Source: Lampris incognitus
Lineage: Eukaryota > Chordata > Actinopteri > Lampriformes > Lampridae
Assembly (NCBI RefSeq): GCF_029633865.1
Contig: NC_079211.1
Span: forward strand, 60,371,002-60,435,001
Direction: 5' to 3'
DNA length: 64,000 bases
Each line of letters starts with the position of its first letter. Positions within the stretch are counted from its first letter, which is position 1. The position numbers and the translations under genes are program-made. This document shows, in pieces, positions 39,001 to 51,008 of the stretch. The notes under the pieces were generated by a model that did not search any database, was not told the DNA's origin, and worked only from the letters and a program-made list of their open reading frames with translations.

Positions 39001-40340
39001 CGGCAGTAAAAAAAAAGAACGAAAGAAAGAACGAATAAATACTACAATCTTTCGACAAGGCCCGTTTGTCATAAAAAGGTCATTATATGATGCAACCCAG
39101 CCACTGAGGATACACAAGCCAGTACATTCTTAGTGATGAACTTAGCTATGAAGAGGATGAAGAGGTGAAAGGCAGTTGGTCCTGATGACATACCTGTGGA
39201 GGCATGAAGGTGTTTAGGAGAGATGGCAGTGGGGTTTTTAACTAGATTGTTTAACACAATCTTGGAAAGTGAGAGGATGCCTGAGGAGTGGAGAAGAAGC
39301 ATACTGGTACCGATTTTCAAGAACAAGGGCAATGTGCAGAACTGTAGCAACTACAGAGGTATAAAGTTGATCAGCCACAGCATGAAGATATGGGAAAGAG
39401 TTATAGAAGCTAGGTTAAGAGGAGAGGTGATGATCAGCGAGCAGCAGTATGGTTTCATGCCAGGAAAGAGCACCACAGATGTTATGTTTGCTTTGAGAAT
39501 GTTGATGGAGAAGTATAGAGAAGGCCAGAAGGAGGTACATTGTGTCTTTGTAGATTTAGAGAAAGCATACAACAGGGTGCCGAGAGAGGAGGTGTGGTAT
39601 TGTATGAGGAAGTCGGGAGTTGCAGAGAAGTATGTAGGAGTGGTGCAGGATATGTATGAGGGCAGTGTGACAGTGGTGAGGTGTGCAGTTGGAATGACAG
39701 ATGGGTTCAAGGTAGAGGTGGGATTACATCAAGGATCGGCTCTGAGCCCTTTCTTGTTTGCAGTGGTGATGGACGGGTTGACGGACGAGATCAGACATTG
39801 TGAGCTGTAGCGAGAGTAGGGTGCAGGTGGAGGAGAGCCTGGAGAGGTGGAGGTATGTGTTCAGCAGATCATTCAGGCAGACTATTTAAACATCACAGAT
39901 CACGCCTGGCCCAGATCAGACAACACACAGGGACATGCATCTGTTCTAGCATGGTTATTACACCACGCGTCTGTCTTCATTCATTATACTGAAATATGTG
40001 TCAGAAGTGGCTCGGAAACTACACTTTGTTATTTTTGTAACCGAGAAAAGTAACGCTATAGGCGAAATATGTTCCATATGCGCACAAACGCCGTTGTTTG
40101 CGAAATTAGCTAAGTTAGATCAAGTGGCTAAATTGTTAGCCAGCTAACGCTAGCATTTCTGCAGACAAGACCTCACATTCCATAAATATGGCGACGAACA
40201 TTTCCCCTCCGAAATCCATGAATCTTACAGGGAACTCGCATACTAACTGGGGTAATTTTAGAGATGAATACGAGGACTGTGCGCTGGTGACTGGACTACT
40301 GGAGAAACCCAAGGAAGTCCAGGCGGCGACTTTGAGAAGT

Positions 40341-40834
40341 CCAAAGGAGTTGAATCAAGTGCAACTGGACTTGGTGTAGAGGAGCTCAAGCAGGAGTCGT
40401 GACAACTTTCTCTTTCGGCTACACAACGTGCACCATTTATTCCTTCCACCATTACAACAACAAAAAACCCGCGCAGCGGAAGTGTGTCACTGTAAACCCG
40501 AACCGAGGAAACAGCAGCTGTAAACTAACGTTCCTACTAGCTCAATAAGGGGAATTATGTAGCCCCATAACCACTACATTGGTATATATCCATTTTCACG
40601 GATACTGTAACGTGCATGGATAAGTAGACACGTTGGCCGCTGGCTGGCGGGTCTGACCCTTTAGTCGAGCGGTTAGCAATGTCTCCTGCGGTGCGGGCGA
40701 TACGGGTTCGCTTCCCGGCCGCGGCAGTTCCTGTGGCTGCGTTGTCCCCCGAATTCGCTACAATACCAAGTCCAGTTGCACATGATTCAACTCCTTTGGA
40801 TAACCATGACTTGGATGAATGAGAACATTCACAG
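40341..40834. mobile_element. Short Penelope-derived insert with tRNA-like core
   Basis: 494 bp flanked by an 11-12 bp target duplication (ACTTTGAGAAGT at 40329-40340 and 40835-40846). Its ends match the outer ends of the Penelope-like element at 15667-19339 (CCAAAGGAGTTGAATCAAGT and ATGAATGAGAACATTCACAG). It has no coding sequence. The middle holds a tRNA-like segment at about 40655-40730. Confidence 0.8.
40655..40735 (+). repeat. tRNA-like / SINE-head segment
   Basis: TTTAGTCGAGCGGTTAGC resembles a pol III A box and GGGTTCGCTTCCCGG a B box, spaced as in a tRNA. The arms do not make a full cloverleaf by eye and there is no T-run terminator, so this is a SINE head or tRNA relic, not a tRNA gene. 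Confidence 0.55.
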
Positions 40835-41628
40835 ACTTTGAGAAGTTTAATGGGCAGCGAATTCAGGCATATCTGCCGGCACAACCTCACTCTCACGGCG
40901 CAATAACAAGGTGACGCAAAGGCCGTACTCGATGCGTTGCAGCGGTACTTCAAACCTGCCAGGAACGTCCGTTACGAGCGGTTCATCTGTGGAAGTAGTA
41001 GACAGGAAGAGCGTGAGTCAGTGGACAATTTCATAACTCATTTGAGAGAAAGAGCTGCTACAGGCGAACACAGGGCATTGAAAGACGAGTTGATTCGCGA
41101 CAAAATTGTGCTGGGAATTGCAAATGAGGACATGTGGCGGCTACTAAGGGAGAAGGAATTAACTTTACAATTTGCCATTGACATTTGCCGCGCTGCTGAA
41201 GTCCCACGAGCTGACGTCATTTACGCTCTTGCCAGGCAGCCATTCAGACATAACCAACTGAGGCAGAATAATTCACCACGATCGCCTACAGACAGTACAG
41301 CTTGCGGGTACTGTGGGAATACACACGCAAGAGGCAAACAGCACTGCCCTGCCTATGGCAAACAATGCAAATCCTGTGGAACCAATAATCACTTTGCTAA
41401 AGTGTGTCTGAAGGACAAAAGAAGGGTGAGTGAGGGCAAACTTCACTGTGTTGAGAATGACAATTCAGAGTAGAATAATAATCACTTTGCTAAAGTGTGT
41501 CTGAAGGACAAAAGAAGGGTGAGTGAGGGCAAACTTCACTGTGTTGAGAATGCCAATTCAGAGTAGAACAGTGAAGATGACATCTACATGCATGAAACCA
41601 TAGGGGCTATAGAGTCAAAAGGTAAGAA

Positions 41629-43410
41629 ATGGTTTGTGCCTCTGCAAGTACACACAAGCCGCAACAATGCCAACTGGATTCAGGTGCTACGTGTAACGTG
41701 ATGAGCTACAAAGATAAAATCAAGCTGGCACCTGACACCCAGCTCTTGCCCAGTAATACTAGACTAAGGCTATACTCAGGAGAGCTAATGAGCTCTTTGG
41801 GAATTTTTGAGACTGAATGTGCTATTAGAGGACCAAAGCACAAACTAGTAGAATTCGAAATAGTGAACGCCAGTCAATATCTCCTCCTCTCAGGTTCCAC
41901 ATGTGATCGCCTGGGACTGATTCACTTCACAATCCCAAATGACCTGCACACCATGGAGCACATCCAGCATGGACCCTTGTCCAAAGAACAACTGCTTAGC
42001 AGGTATGACGATGTATTCAACGGGCCTGTTGAATCTCTTATCCAGCTTGAAGTGCACTTGAGGAGGTGCACTTCAAGCTGGATAACAGCGTCACTCCAGT
42101 CCAGTGCGCTCCTCGCAATGTGCCGATTGCAATGAAAGCGGCTGTGAAGGCACAGCTAGACAAGTATGAGGTGAATGGCCACATGACATCTGTGACTGAT
42201 CCAACTGACTGGATCAGCAATATGGTCATTGTAAAAAAAAAGCCAGAAAAACTGAGGGTCTGCATTGACCCAAAGCATCTGAACCAGGCTCTGAAATGCT
42301 CTCACTATATTATCCCGACACTGGAGGACGTCCTCTACAAGCTTCCTAAGGCCAGGCTCTTCACCCTGGTGGATGCTCGAGACGCGTTCTTGCAATGCAA
42401 GCTAGATGAGGGAAGCAGCTTCATGACCACCTTCTGGACCCCCTGGGGTCGAAAACGCTGGCTCAAGCTCCCGTTTGGCATATCCATGGCACCTGAAGTC
42501 TACCAGCGCAAGCAGCACAAGTTACTGGCTCAAGGGCATTGAACTCATCGCTGATGATTTCCTGGTCATAGGCTGTGGTGACTTTGATGAAGAAGCAGAA
42601 CATGACCATGAAGTTGAGCTCCTGGCACTGATGGAGAGCTGCTGAGTGATCAAGCTGCACTTTGGCCTGAAGAAGCTGCAGTTCAAGGTGAGAGACGTTC
42701 ACTTCCACGGTCATATTCTCTCAGCCACAGGCCTGAAGCCAGACCCTGAAAAAGTGAAGGCAATCCTCGACAAGCCAAACCTGACTGATGCAAAAGGAGT
42801 GCAGTGGCTTGTCGGCTATGCAAACTGTCTCACAAAGTTCATGCCATGCTTGTCCGAAGTCTGCAAGCCTCTGCGACGGCTGCTGGAGAAAGACACCATG
42901 GCACTGCCTACCCAAGGATGAGGCAGCGGTGCAGAAGTTGAAATCTCTGGCCTTGTCTATGCCACTGTTGCGTTACTATGATGTAACAAAGCCTGTCACA
43001 ATCTAGAGTGACTCCAGGCAAAGCGGACTTGGTTGCTGCCCTATGCAGGAGGGCCATCCAGTCGTGTTTGCCTCAAGAGCTCTCACTCCGTCTGAGTGAA
43101 ACTATGCACAAATCGAGAAAGAGTGCCTCAGCATTGTTTTCGCCTGACAGTGCTTCCATCAGTACTTGTATGGTCGTGAGATTATCACTGTGGAAACTGA
43201 CCACAAGCCACTCATTGCCATATTTGGCGAACCTCTCCTCACTGCGTCCAAAAGGATTTAGAGCATGCTCTTGACTCTGCAAAACTACAGCCTGAAGGTC
43301 ATTTACAAGCCAGGACCTCAGAAGCAACAGTCTGAGCAGGGAGCAGGGCAACGTTGCAATGCACAGGCAGAAGGCGAAATGGCATATCAGCGGCAAGCCA
43401 TCTGCTTGCT
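41629..43410 (+). pseudogene. pol of the degenerate LTR element
   Basis: Protease: LDSGATCNVMSYKD (about 41670). Reverse transcriptase blocks from 42180: VIVKKKPEKLRVCIDPKHLN, LFTLVDARDAF and LPFGISMAPEVY, then a frame change. ELIADDFLV at about 42545 is the equivalent of the YxDD box. HGHILSATGLKPDPEKV follows. RNase H and the connection region are scattered over three frames to about 43315. A 20-bp-arm palindrome at 42038-42085 duplicates coding sequence in inverted orientation. No integrase. Confidence 0.78.
42038..42085. repeat. Perfect foldback inside pol
   Basis: Arms of 20 bp (TTATCCAGCTTGAAGTGCAC and its complement), 8-base loop. The right arm is the expected coding sequence (VHFKLDN); the left arm is an inverted copy. 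Confidence 0.92.
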
Positions 43411-44265
43411 TCTGCAGGAACAACAAGATGTTCAACAGATCAATCAGGCAGGCTATTTAAACATCACAGATCACCGCTTGGCCCAGGTCAGACAACACAC
43501 AGGGACTTGTATCTGTTCTAACATGGTTACTGAACTTGACACCACACGTCTGTCTTCATTCATTATACTGAAACAGTATGCCATAGAGAGAAGAGGAATG
43601 AAAGTCAGTAGGAGCAAGACGGAGTACATATGCATATACAAGAGGGAGGACAGTGGAATGGTGAGGATGCAAGGAGAAGTGGTGATGAAGGCATATGAGT
43701 TTAAATACTTGGGGTCAACTGTCCAAAGTAACAGGGAGTGCAGAAGAGAAGTGAAGAAGAAAGTGCAGGCAGGGTGGAGTGGGTGGAGAAGAGTGTCAGG
43801 AGTGATTTGTGACAGAAGGGTACCAGCAAGAGTTAAGGGGAAGGTTTACACAATGGTTGTGAGACCAGCTATGTTAAATGGTTTGGAGACAGTGGCACTG
43901 ATGAAAAGACAGGAGGTGGAGCCAGAGGTGGCAGAGTTGAAGATGCTAAAATTTTCATTGGAAGTGATGAAGGACAGGATTAGGAACGATTACATTAGAG
44001 GGACAGCTCAGGTTGGATGGTTTGGAGACAAAACAAGAGGTAAGATTGAGATGTTGGGTATATTGGGAGAAGGATGCTGAATATGGAGCTGCCAGAGAAG
44101 AGGAAAAGAGGAAGGCCAAAGAGGAGGTTTATGAATGTGGTGACAGAGGACATGCAGAGGACAGGAAGAGATAGGAACAGATGATCCGCTGTGGCGACCC
44201 CTAATGGGAGCAGCCAAAAGTAGTAGTAATAGTAGTAGTAGTAGTAGTCGTAGTAGTAGATCTAC

Positions 44266-44875
44266 ATCTGAAATGAGTATCAATATATGAAAATGAATAC
44301 ATTTCAATTAACAGTTTGGGACATCCAAGTTCAAAGATGAGTTGTCAGTTGCACAATATGAATTAACGTGGTACTCGTTATTTTGTATTATTTCTAATTG
44401 TAACATAACATATAATAGGTAAAATATGTTAATTGTGAAAAATGTTATGGTGCATATCAATTGGTGGAAATAAACCATCCTTTAAGAGTAGCTGCTAGTG
44501 TAACATTATCATTATAACATTTATGTAATCCTAGCTGGTTGTGATTTCTACCACGTCAGTAGGAATTCCTTTTTTTGAATATCAAATCATGCCATCAACT
44601 TCAATCGGAATGAAAACTTACAAAAATCCAAAACTAATGTGTAAGAAGTCTCAAATGATTTCGACTAAAAACAAATTGAGCAATATTTGCTGCACTAAAA
44701 CAAACACATTCAGCTTCAACCCTACATGAAATGAAACAATGCATGAGCTGCTGTAATATACTACCTGGCCCACAACACACATGAACATACTGGCTGAATA
44801 TTAGGACAAAGCGTTCAAGCCTTTCTAGCTTAGTGACTGGCCTACAGTGTGACATTAGTTTATCAGACTATTATT
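44266..44875. other. AT-rich intergenic sequence
   Basis: Nothing recognised between the RTE tail and the AT minisatellite. Confidence 0.4.
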
Positions 44876-44965
44876 AGAATATAAAATTATTAAAATATAA
44901 AATTAAAATATAAAATTATTAAACTTTAATTAAGATATAAAATTATTAAAATATAAAATGTTAAA
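44876..44965. repeat. AT-rich minisatellite, left of L1
   Basis: Repeats of ATTAAAATATAAA type. The same pattern occurs at 52236-52392 on the other side of the L1. Confidence 0.8.
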
Positions 44966-45136
44966 ACATTTTTTTTATAACTAATTTTTAATGGTAGTAT
45001 TGCAAATTACAAATATTCAGTTTCATAGCAAATATAATAATAGACAACAACAAAGGAACTAAACAATAATAATAATAATAAACAATAAAAAAATAATAAA
45101 ATAAAATGATAGTGAGACATGTGGGTTACTTCTTAT

Positions 45137-48100
45137 TTACATAACATCTTTTGCTAGTTTCATGGTCATGTGGTGTCCTATAAACGTTACATTTGTTCCT
45201 CTCTTGTACTCAATCCATTTCACCCATTTTGAATCAAGCTCCTCCCCTTGCACCCTCAGTATAAACGTGAATCTTTCCATTTTATATATTTCCTCTACCG
45301 CACTCAACCACTGTTCTTTCGTAGGTGGATCAATCTTATACCATGCTCTTGTTATAGTTTTCCTACTAGTGACAAGCAAGATTTTGACTAGGTACATATC
45401 ACTACCTTGTACGTTTTCCTCAGTCAGATTCCCCAAGTATAATGCTAATCCAGTCATAGGCACTTCATAACCCAAAATCGTCTTCAGAGCCCCCCATATT
45501 TCTTCCCAGTACTCTTTCAACTTGGGACACTTCCAAAATATGTGAGAATGGTCAGCCCCAACCTGGCCACACTGTCTCCAGCAATCATTATGTTCTGGTG
45601 CATACCTCCCCATTCACTTTTGGTGTTATGAAGTACCTGATGACATTTTTCCAACCAAACTCCCTCCACAACCTCGAAGCAGTGGCCGAGTGCTGAATCC
45701 TACATACATTTTCCCACTCCTCCTCGGTCATCTCCATCTCCAATTCTCTATCCCACTTATCCTTTATATATTTAGTTGAGTTACCCCTGTTCTCAAGCAG
45801 TGCTTGGTATAAAGCTGAAATGGCCCTCACTTTCTTCCCTTTATATGCATTAGCCACCAATCGAATCAGCGGGTTCTGTTCTACAGATTTGTCTATTTTT
45901 ATTTCCTTGGCATAATAATCTTTCACCTGAATATACCTATAATAGTCTCCACCACCCAAATCAAACTTGTCCTTAAGACATTGAAAACTTTGTATCTCCC
46001 CTTTAGCCATTATAGTACATATTGCCGTGATGCCCCTATACTCCCATCTTTTGAAACTCCAATCATATTTCCCTGGTTGAAATTTACTGTCATGAGCCAG
46101 CCACCTAAGAACCTTGGTTTCTTTTTCCAGTTTGTATCTCTTAATCACAGTGTTCCAAATGTCTAGAGTGAATTTAGTGATCGTGTCCAATAATTTCCCC
46201 TGTGTCCTAAAAAGTTCCCTGTCCCCTAATAATGTCTGAATCTGAAAGCCCTCCCTCCCTGCTAGCCCTCCCGTTTCCATGTATCTCCATCTGGCTTCAT
46301 AATTTGAATCACACCAGCATAACACTGCCCTGAGCTGGGCTGCATAATAATAATCCTCGAGATTGGGCACTGCCATTCCCCCTCTCTCTTTGGGCAACTG
46401 CATAGTTGTAAATCTAACCCTAGGTCTTTTTCCTCCCCAAATAAAACGAGATATCAATTTATCCCACTCCCTGAATTGATTATGTGGTATTTGTATAGGA
46501 AGAGACTGGAATAGGTATAGCAGTCTGGGTAACATGTTCATTTTGACCACTTCTATCCTTGAGCTAAAATCTAGGTTGATTAGTGACCACCTTCTCAGAT
46601 CCTTGTTTATTTCTTGGTTTATGCATGAATAATTTGCATTGTATAATTTGTCTATCCCTTTTGTAATGCATACCCCCAAATATTTCATTTCGTCTGAGTC
46701 CCATCTGATTTTGAAGCTTTCTTTGATCCCTTTTGGAGGTGAGTAATTCAACGTTAAGATCTGTGCTTTGTCACATTAATTTTATACCCTGAATAGTGTC
46801 CATATTCCTGAAGTAAGCCCATCAATGCTGGAAAGCTTATATCTGGTTGTGTCATGTAAACTATCAGGTCGTCCGCAAATAGACCCAACTTGTGTTCTGT
46901 CCCTCTTATCTCTACTCCCCTGATGTCTTGGTGCTGTCTAATCGCTTGGGCCAAGGGCTCAATGAAGATAGCGAAGAGCGTGGGTGATAAGCAGCAGCCC
47001 TGTCGAGTCGATCGTTCTAATATAAACCTATCCGATAAACTCCCATTCACCTTCACTCTTGCGGTTGGTTCTTGGTACAATGCTTTGATGCATTTAACTG
47101 AGTTATCATCGAATCCTAACTTTTCTAATACAATGAAAAGGTATGACCAGCTTACACAGTCAAATGCCTTTTCAGCATCTAAGCTCACCAGGACTGCACT
47201 CTCTCTGCTCCTCTGTGTCTCTTCCACAATATGAATAGTCTTCCTTATGTTGTCCTGCGTTTTGCCTTCCTCTTATAAAGCCAGACTAGTCCTCATCAAC
47301 AACATCGGTCATGAATGTCCCAAACCTCTTTGACAGTATTGAGGTGTATATTTTATAATCTACATTGACTATGGATATTGATCTGAAACTACTGCAGTTC
47401 TTTGTCCTTCCCTTCTTTTGGAATTGTGGTGATGTTAGCTTCTTTCCAAGAAGGGGGAGTTTTGCCCTCTTTCATGGTATACCTTAATGATGCCATCAAT
47501 ATTGGGCTCAGCTCCTGTCTGAATACCTTGTAAAACTCTGATGGAAATCCATCGCTACCTGCCGACTTGCCATTTTTCAGTTTACTTATTACTTCCTCTA
47601 ATTCCTCTTCTGTTATATCAGATGTCAGGAGGCTATTCTGTATTCTTCCTATTGATGGCAGTTCCAGACCATCTAAAATTTCCTTCATCCTATCTAGCTC
47701 TGCTGCTGTAGGTTGTGTGTACAATGCTTTGTAATAATCGACAAACACCCTCTCTGTGTCCTCTGGTTCTCTTACTAGCTCATCAGTCATGGGGTCCCAA
47801 ATTTTATGTACAGTGTTTAACTTTTGTTGCATCCTGATTCGTCTGGCTAATAATCTACTTGCTTTCGGCCCTCCCTCATAATAAAGACTGCTTCACAAAT
47901 CTGGCTTTCTTCTCTACTTCTGTCAATAGTAACTGATCAATCTTCCCTCTGACTTCCTTAACCCTCTCTAGCGTCTCGGTGGTATTCAGTTTTTTGTGAT
48001 GTTCTTCTAGTTTTTTAAGTTGCCCGATTAAGTTTTGATAGAGTTCCAGTCTGGCTCGTTTGAGGTGAGATGCGTATGCTATTAATTTCCCTCTGATTAC

Positions 48101-49045
48101 TGATTTTAGTGCATCCCACAAAATAGTCGGATCCACTTCTCCATTATCATTCTCCTCTCTGTATGTAATCATATCTTGTTTTATCTATTCTACCAATTCC
48201 TTATTGTTTAATAGTCCTACATTCATTCTCCACTCAGTCTTCCTTCTCCTGCTGTTCAGGTCCACTGTCAGGTATATAGCACTATGGTCCGACAGGTCCG
48301 TTACCCCTATTCTGCATTCCTCCACCCTGTATCGGTCCCCTGCTGTCATAAAAAAGTAATCGATCCTAGAGTAGGTTGAATGTCGATGCGAGTAATGAGT
48401 GTAATCCCTGTCTAGTAAGTGCATATCTCTCCACACATCCATAATTCCTTATTCTGACAGTTGTATGTTTATGTATCTACTAATATGCACCCTACTCCTG
48501 TTTGTACTTGTAGTGTCTAATTTATGATTGAGTACCACATTGAAGTCTCCTGCGCATATAAGAGTACCTTCTGTTTCCCCTGTTATGATATCAAATATAG
48601 TCTCAAAGAATTTCTTATCACTATCTGGTGGTGCATAGACATTGAGTAACGTGACCATAAGCCCTTCCATTCTCCCCTTAACCACCACATACCTCCCCTC
48701 CTTATCGCATATCTCCTTAGTTATGTCAAATTTCACAGAATTCTTGATTAAGGTGGCCACTCCTCTCCTATTGGTTTGTTTGAATGAACTGTGGAATGTA
48801 TTATCATATCCAAACCGTTTTAGTTTGTCATGCTCTTGTGACGACAAGTGAGTTTCTTGTAGAGATATGACCACGGTTCCCTCCTTCCTAAATTTTGCTA
48901 ATAGCTTGGCCCTTTTGACTGGGTTGTTCATTCCATTAACATTTAAAGACACCATTTGTATACCCCTATTCATTGTACAGCTCCACAAAAAGCCCTCCCT
49001 CAGTTCCCCACATGTTAAGAAACACACACAATAAATCAGTAGCAA
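45137..49045 (-). pseudogene. L1 ORF2 (endonuclease and reverse transcriptase)
   Basis: Order on the minus strand: apurinic-type endonuclease (SLNVNGMNNPVKRAKLL, ISLQETHLS, NVYAPPDSD, AGDFNVVLNH); in-frame stops at 48449 and 48185; linker (KARFVKQSLL); reverse transcriptase with KNGKSAGSDGFPSEFYK, VSLDAEKAFDCVSWSYL, RQGCCLSPTLFAIF and the catalytic LFADDLIVY at about 46880; then the C-terminal zinc cluster CWRQCGQVGADHSHIFWKC at about 45580. Frames change near 47870, 47300, 46752 and 45600. ORF2 nicks DNA and copies RNA onto the target. Dead copy. Confidence 0.88.
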
Positions 49046-49564
49046 CCGCTAAACTCAACAAATAAACGCAAACGAACAAGGTTTGGTCTTCCAAGGTAAA
49101 CGGGGTTTTAAAATCTATACCCCTTCCCCCTGTTGGTGGGCAAGGGGTAAAACCTTTCCTAGTGAAAGGGCCCCCCCAAGTGGCGAAGACGTCCATTGCA
49201 ATGGGTCTCCCAAGCTCACTATAATTGTCCAACATTATCATGCTAAACTCCGTAGCTCCCGGTCAAAACTTGTGGTTCAGAGTTAAATTTATCAAACAGC
49301 CTGAACATTGTGGGTATCAAAACCAGATCAAATAACATGACGTTAACCAAAAAAAAAATCCTTTGCACTCAGTTGTAGGCTCCTTCAGCCTTTGCGACCG
49401 TCGCTTGGTGTCCTTTATAAATGTTATCCTACAAAAGTAAACGTGCACTTGCTACTTCAAACTTTTCTTACTCACCCATAAAAGTCTCGAGTCGAGGATG
49501 GCAAGCAATTATAAGTATGTCATGTTCTTTCCCAGTGCTAGTTCCAAGTGCCATCAATGGACAC

Positions 49565-50935
49565 CAGGGGCGTAACCACGGGTGGGCCTGGCCTGTCACA
49601 GGCCCACCCATTTCAAGCCCAGGCCCACCCAATCACGCTGGCTTACAAGCACGTAGGCCGGCCCCTTTTACGTACGTAGAACTGCAAAATCTGAGCGCGC
49701 ATACCATCACGCTCTGTATTTTTCACTGCTGCTAACTAGCCAATAGCCAACAGTTAGCCATAACTTATGGAATGGCGAAACAAAGTTCAATCTTCCATTT
49801 TTAAAAAAAGCCACGGATGGAGAGGAGGAAAGCACACCTGCTCCAGCACCGACTGAGCCGCCCAATGAGAGTGAGATACCGCCGGAGAGAACGACAGAGG
49901 AGGCTACAGCTTCTCCGTTGCAGGCAGCTTCTCCTCCCCCCTCTGACGACGGTGAGACGATTCCCTTGACCATGCCACCGCCAGATTTGTCTGCTGTGGA
50001 TGAGCCACCCACGCAGCCTAAATTAGTGTTCCCCGCAACCAACATTTCAGGAAAATTACGTTCTTTTTCCCATAAGTGGTATGAAGAATTTAAGTGGCTT
50101 GAATACAGCTCAGCAAGGAACGCTGTTTTCTGTAAAATGTGTAGGCATTTCCCCGAGCCCCATATGGAAAACACGTTTTTTCGAAGCGGGTTTGTAGATT
50201 GGAAGCACCTCCGCCAGGCATGCTCGAAACATCAGGCTAGCAAACCCCCCCATTGTATTGCACTTGGTAAATTTGAGGGTTCGGAATGGACCGTTTTCAT
50301 TCAGGCACTGCGTCGTAAAGTGGAGAGGGGTCAGTGTTACCCATCCCTCATTGAAGTGCTGGACAGCTGCAACTCTGACGTTTTCCCAAACATTAACAGA
50401 CTGTTAAGGGCAATGATCACCATTCCCCTGACTTCATGTACTGTTGAAAGACTCTTCTCCACTACAGGCCGTACCAAAACATGTCTAAGATCTTCCATGC
50501 TAACTGCACGCCTCAACAATCTGTCCCCGTAGTCCTTTGAAAGGGAACTTACTGACTCTTTGCACTATGATGAAATAATCTCGATCTTCAACGCTCGCCC
50601 TCGGCGTCTACACATTGTGCTGTAAAACGTGTACTATAGGCCTATTGCTTACATGTTGTATCATGATCTTTTAGACCGAGTCGGGCTGTTTTCCTCAGTG
50701 ACGTTTAAATGGTTGTGCAGAGCCTGGCGAGAATGACTGGGGTGGTATTTGTTTAAGTGGTTTTTTATTAAAGTTTTAGTATGTTTCTTGGTCACGTACT
50801 AAAAACCTGTGTTATGTGTTTACTGCTGTAATGTGTTTGAATTTGCGTCTTGTTTGAAGGATTATTGCTGCAAAATTTTGGCCCACCCATTTTCACTCAG
50901 GCCCACCTACAAAAATATTCCTGGTTACGCCACTG
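49565..50935 (+). mobile_element. hAT transposon, internally deleted
   Basis: Ends CAGGGGCGTAACCA and TGGTTACGCCACTG. The 8-bp target duplication is ATGGACAC (49557-49564) and ATGCACAC (50936-50943), one mismatch, as expected for hAT. Inserted in the L1. Confidence 0.9.
49769..50532 (+). pseudogene. hAT transposase, zinc finger joined to C-terminus
   Basis: Starts MAKQSSIFHF, has a frameshift in a T/A run near 49800, and is then open to 50532. The N-terminal half has an acidic Pro/Glu-rich part and a TTF/BED-like zinc finger (RSFSHKWYEEFKWLEY, FCKMCRHFP, then C and H). It passes directly into the hAT dimerisation region (TIPLTSCTVERLFSTTGRTK). The RNase H-like catalytic core between them is deleted. 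The zinc finger resembles that of ZMYM1-like hAT proteins. It could bind ends and dimerise but not cut. Confidence 0.82.
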
Positions 50936-51008
50936 ATGCACACATAGATCACGCTCCCATCCCGTCTCTCAATATTCACCCCATCCCTCAATTGGGGTCT
51001 CACGTTGT

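Larger units (their letters stand above)
40188..41473 (+). pseudogene. gag of the degenerate LTR element
   Basis: Starts MATNISPPKSMNLTGN and is cut at about 40340 by the Penelope-derived insert. It resumes after the duplication (TLRSLMGSEFQAYLP-like, with changes) and then reads from 40937 to 41473. The C-terminal part has two cysteine/histidine clusters, CGYCGNTHARGKQHC and CKSCGTNNHFAKVC. A tandem duplication of about 92 bp repeats the last cluster at 41472-41565. Confidence 0.75.
39858..43575 (+). mobile_element. Degenerate gypsy-type LTR element without integrase
   Basis: Short LTRs at 39858-39996 and 43429-43575 (about 140 bp; TGTTCA...GAAATA/GAAACA) and a perfect 5-bp target duplication GTATG (39853-39857 and 43576-43580). 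Inside are gag with two cysteine clusters, protease, reverse transcriptase and RNase H pieces in shifting frames. No integrase is found between RNase H (about 43315) and the 3' LTR. It carries a Penelope-derived insert at 40341-40834. Confidence 0.85.
39165..44184 (+). pseudogene. RTE-type reverse transcriptase, interrupted
   Basis: First part: AVGPDDIPVEA (with a stop after it), LVPIFKNKG, NYRGIKLISHSMKIWERV, QQYGFMPGKST, CVFVDLEKAYNRVPREE (catalytic Asp) and GLHQGSALSPFLFAVVMD. Sequence that should hold the YADD/FADD box after 39795 is missing: DEIRHCEL stops and the frame resumes only at ESLERWRY. Second part, after the LTR element: RRGMKVSRSKTEY, EFKYLGSTVQSN, VRPAMLNGLETVAL, and a basic C-terminus GRPKRRFMNVV in a shifted frame. 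The orientation and 3' trinucleotide tail fit the RTE clade; exact family not claimed. Confidence 0.82.
39070..44265 (+). mobile_element. RTE-type LINE, 5' truncated, split by an LTR element
   Basis: Reverse transcriptase sequence at about 39165-39857 continues at 43581 to about 44184 and ends in a (TAG)n tail near 44220-44262. The 3.7-kb LTR element at 39858-43575 lies between them, flanked by a GTATG duplication. Removing the insert rejoins the frame at RWRYAIERRGMK. The start near 39095 (CAGCCACTGAGGATACACAA) is shared with 54397. Confidence 0.85.

Noticed and set aside
40655..40735. Functional tRNA gene
   Set aside because: A- and B-box-like sequences exist, but no full cloverleaf or terminator can be drawn, and it lies inside a mobile insert.
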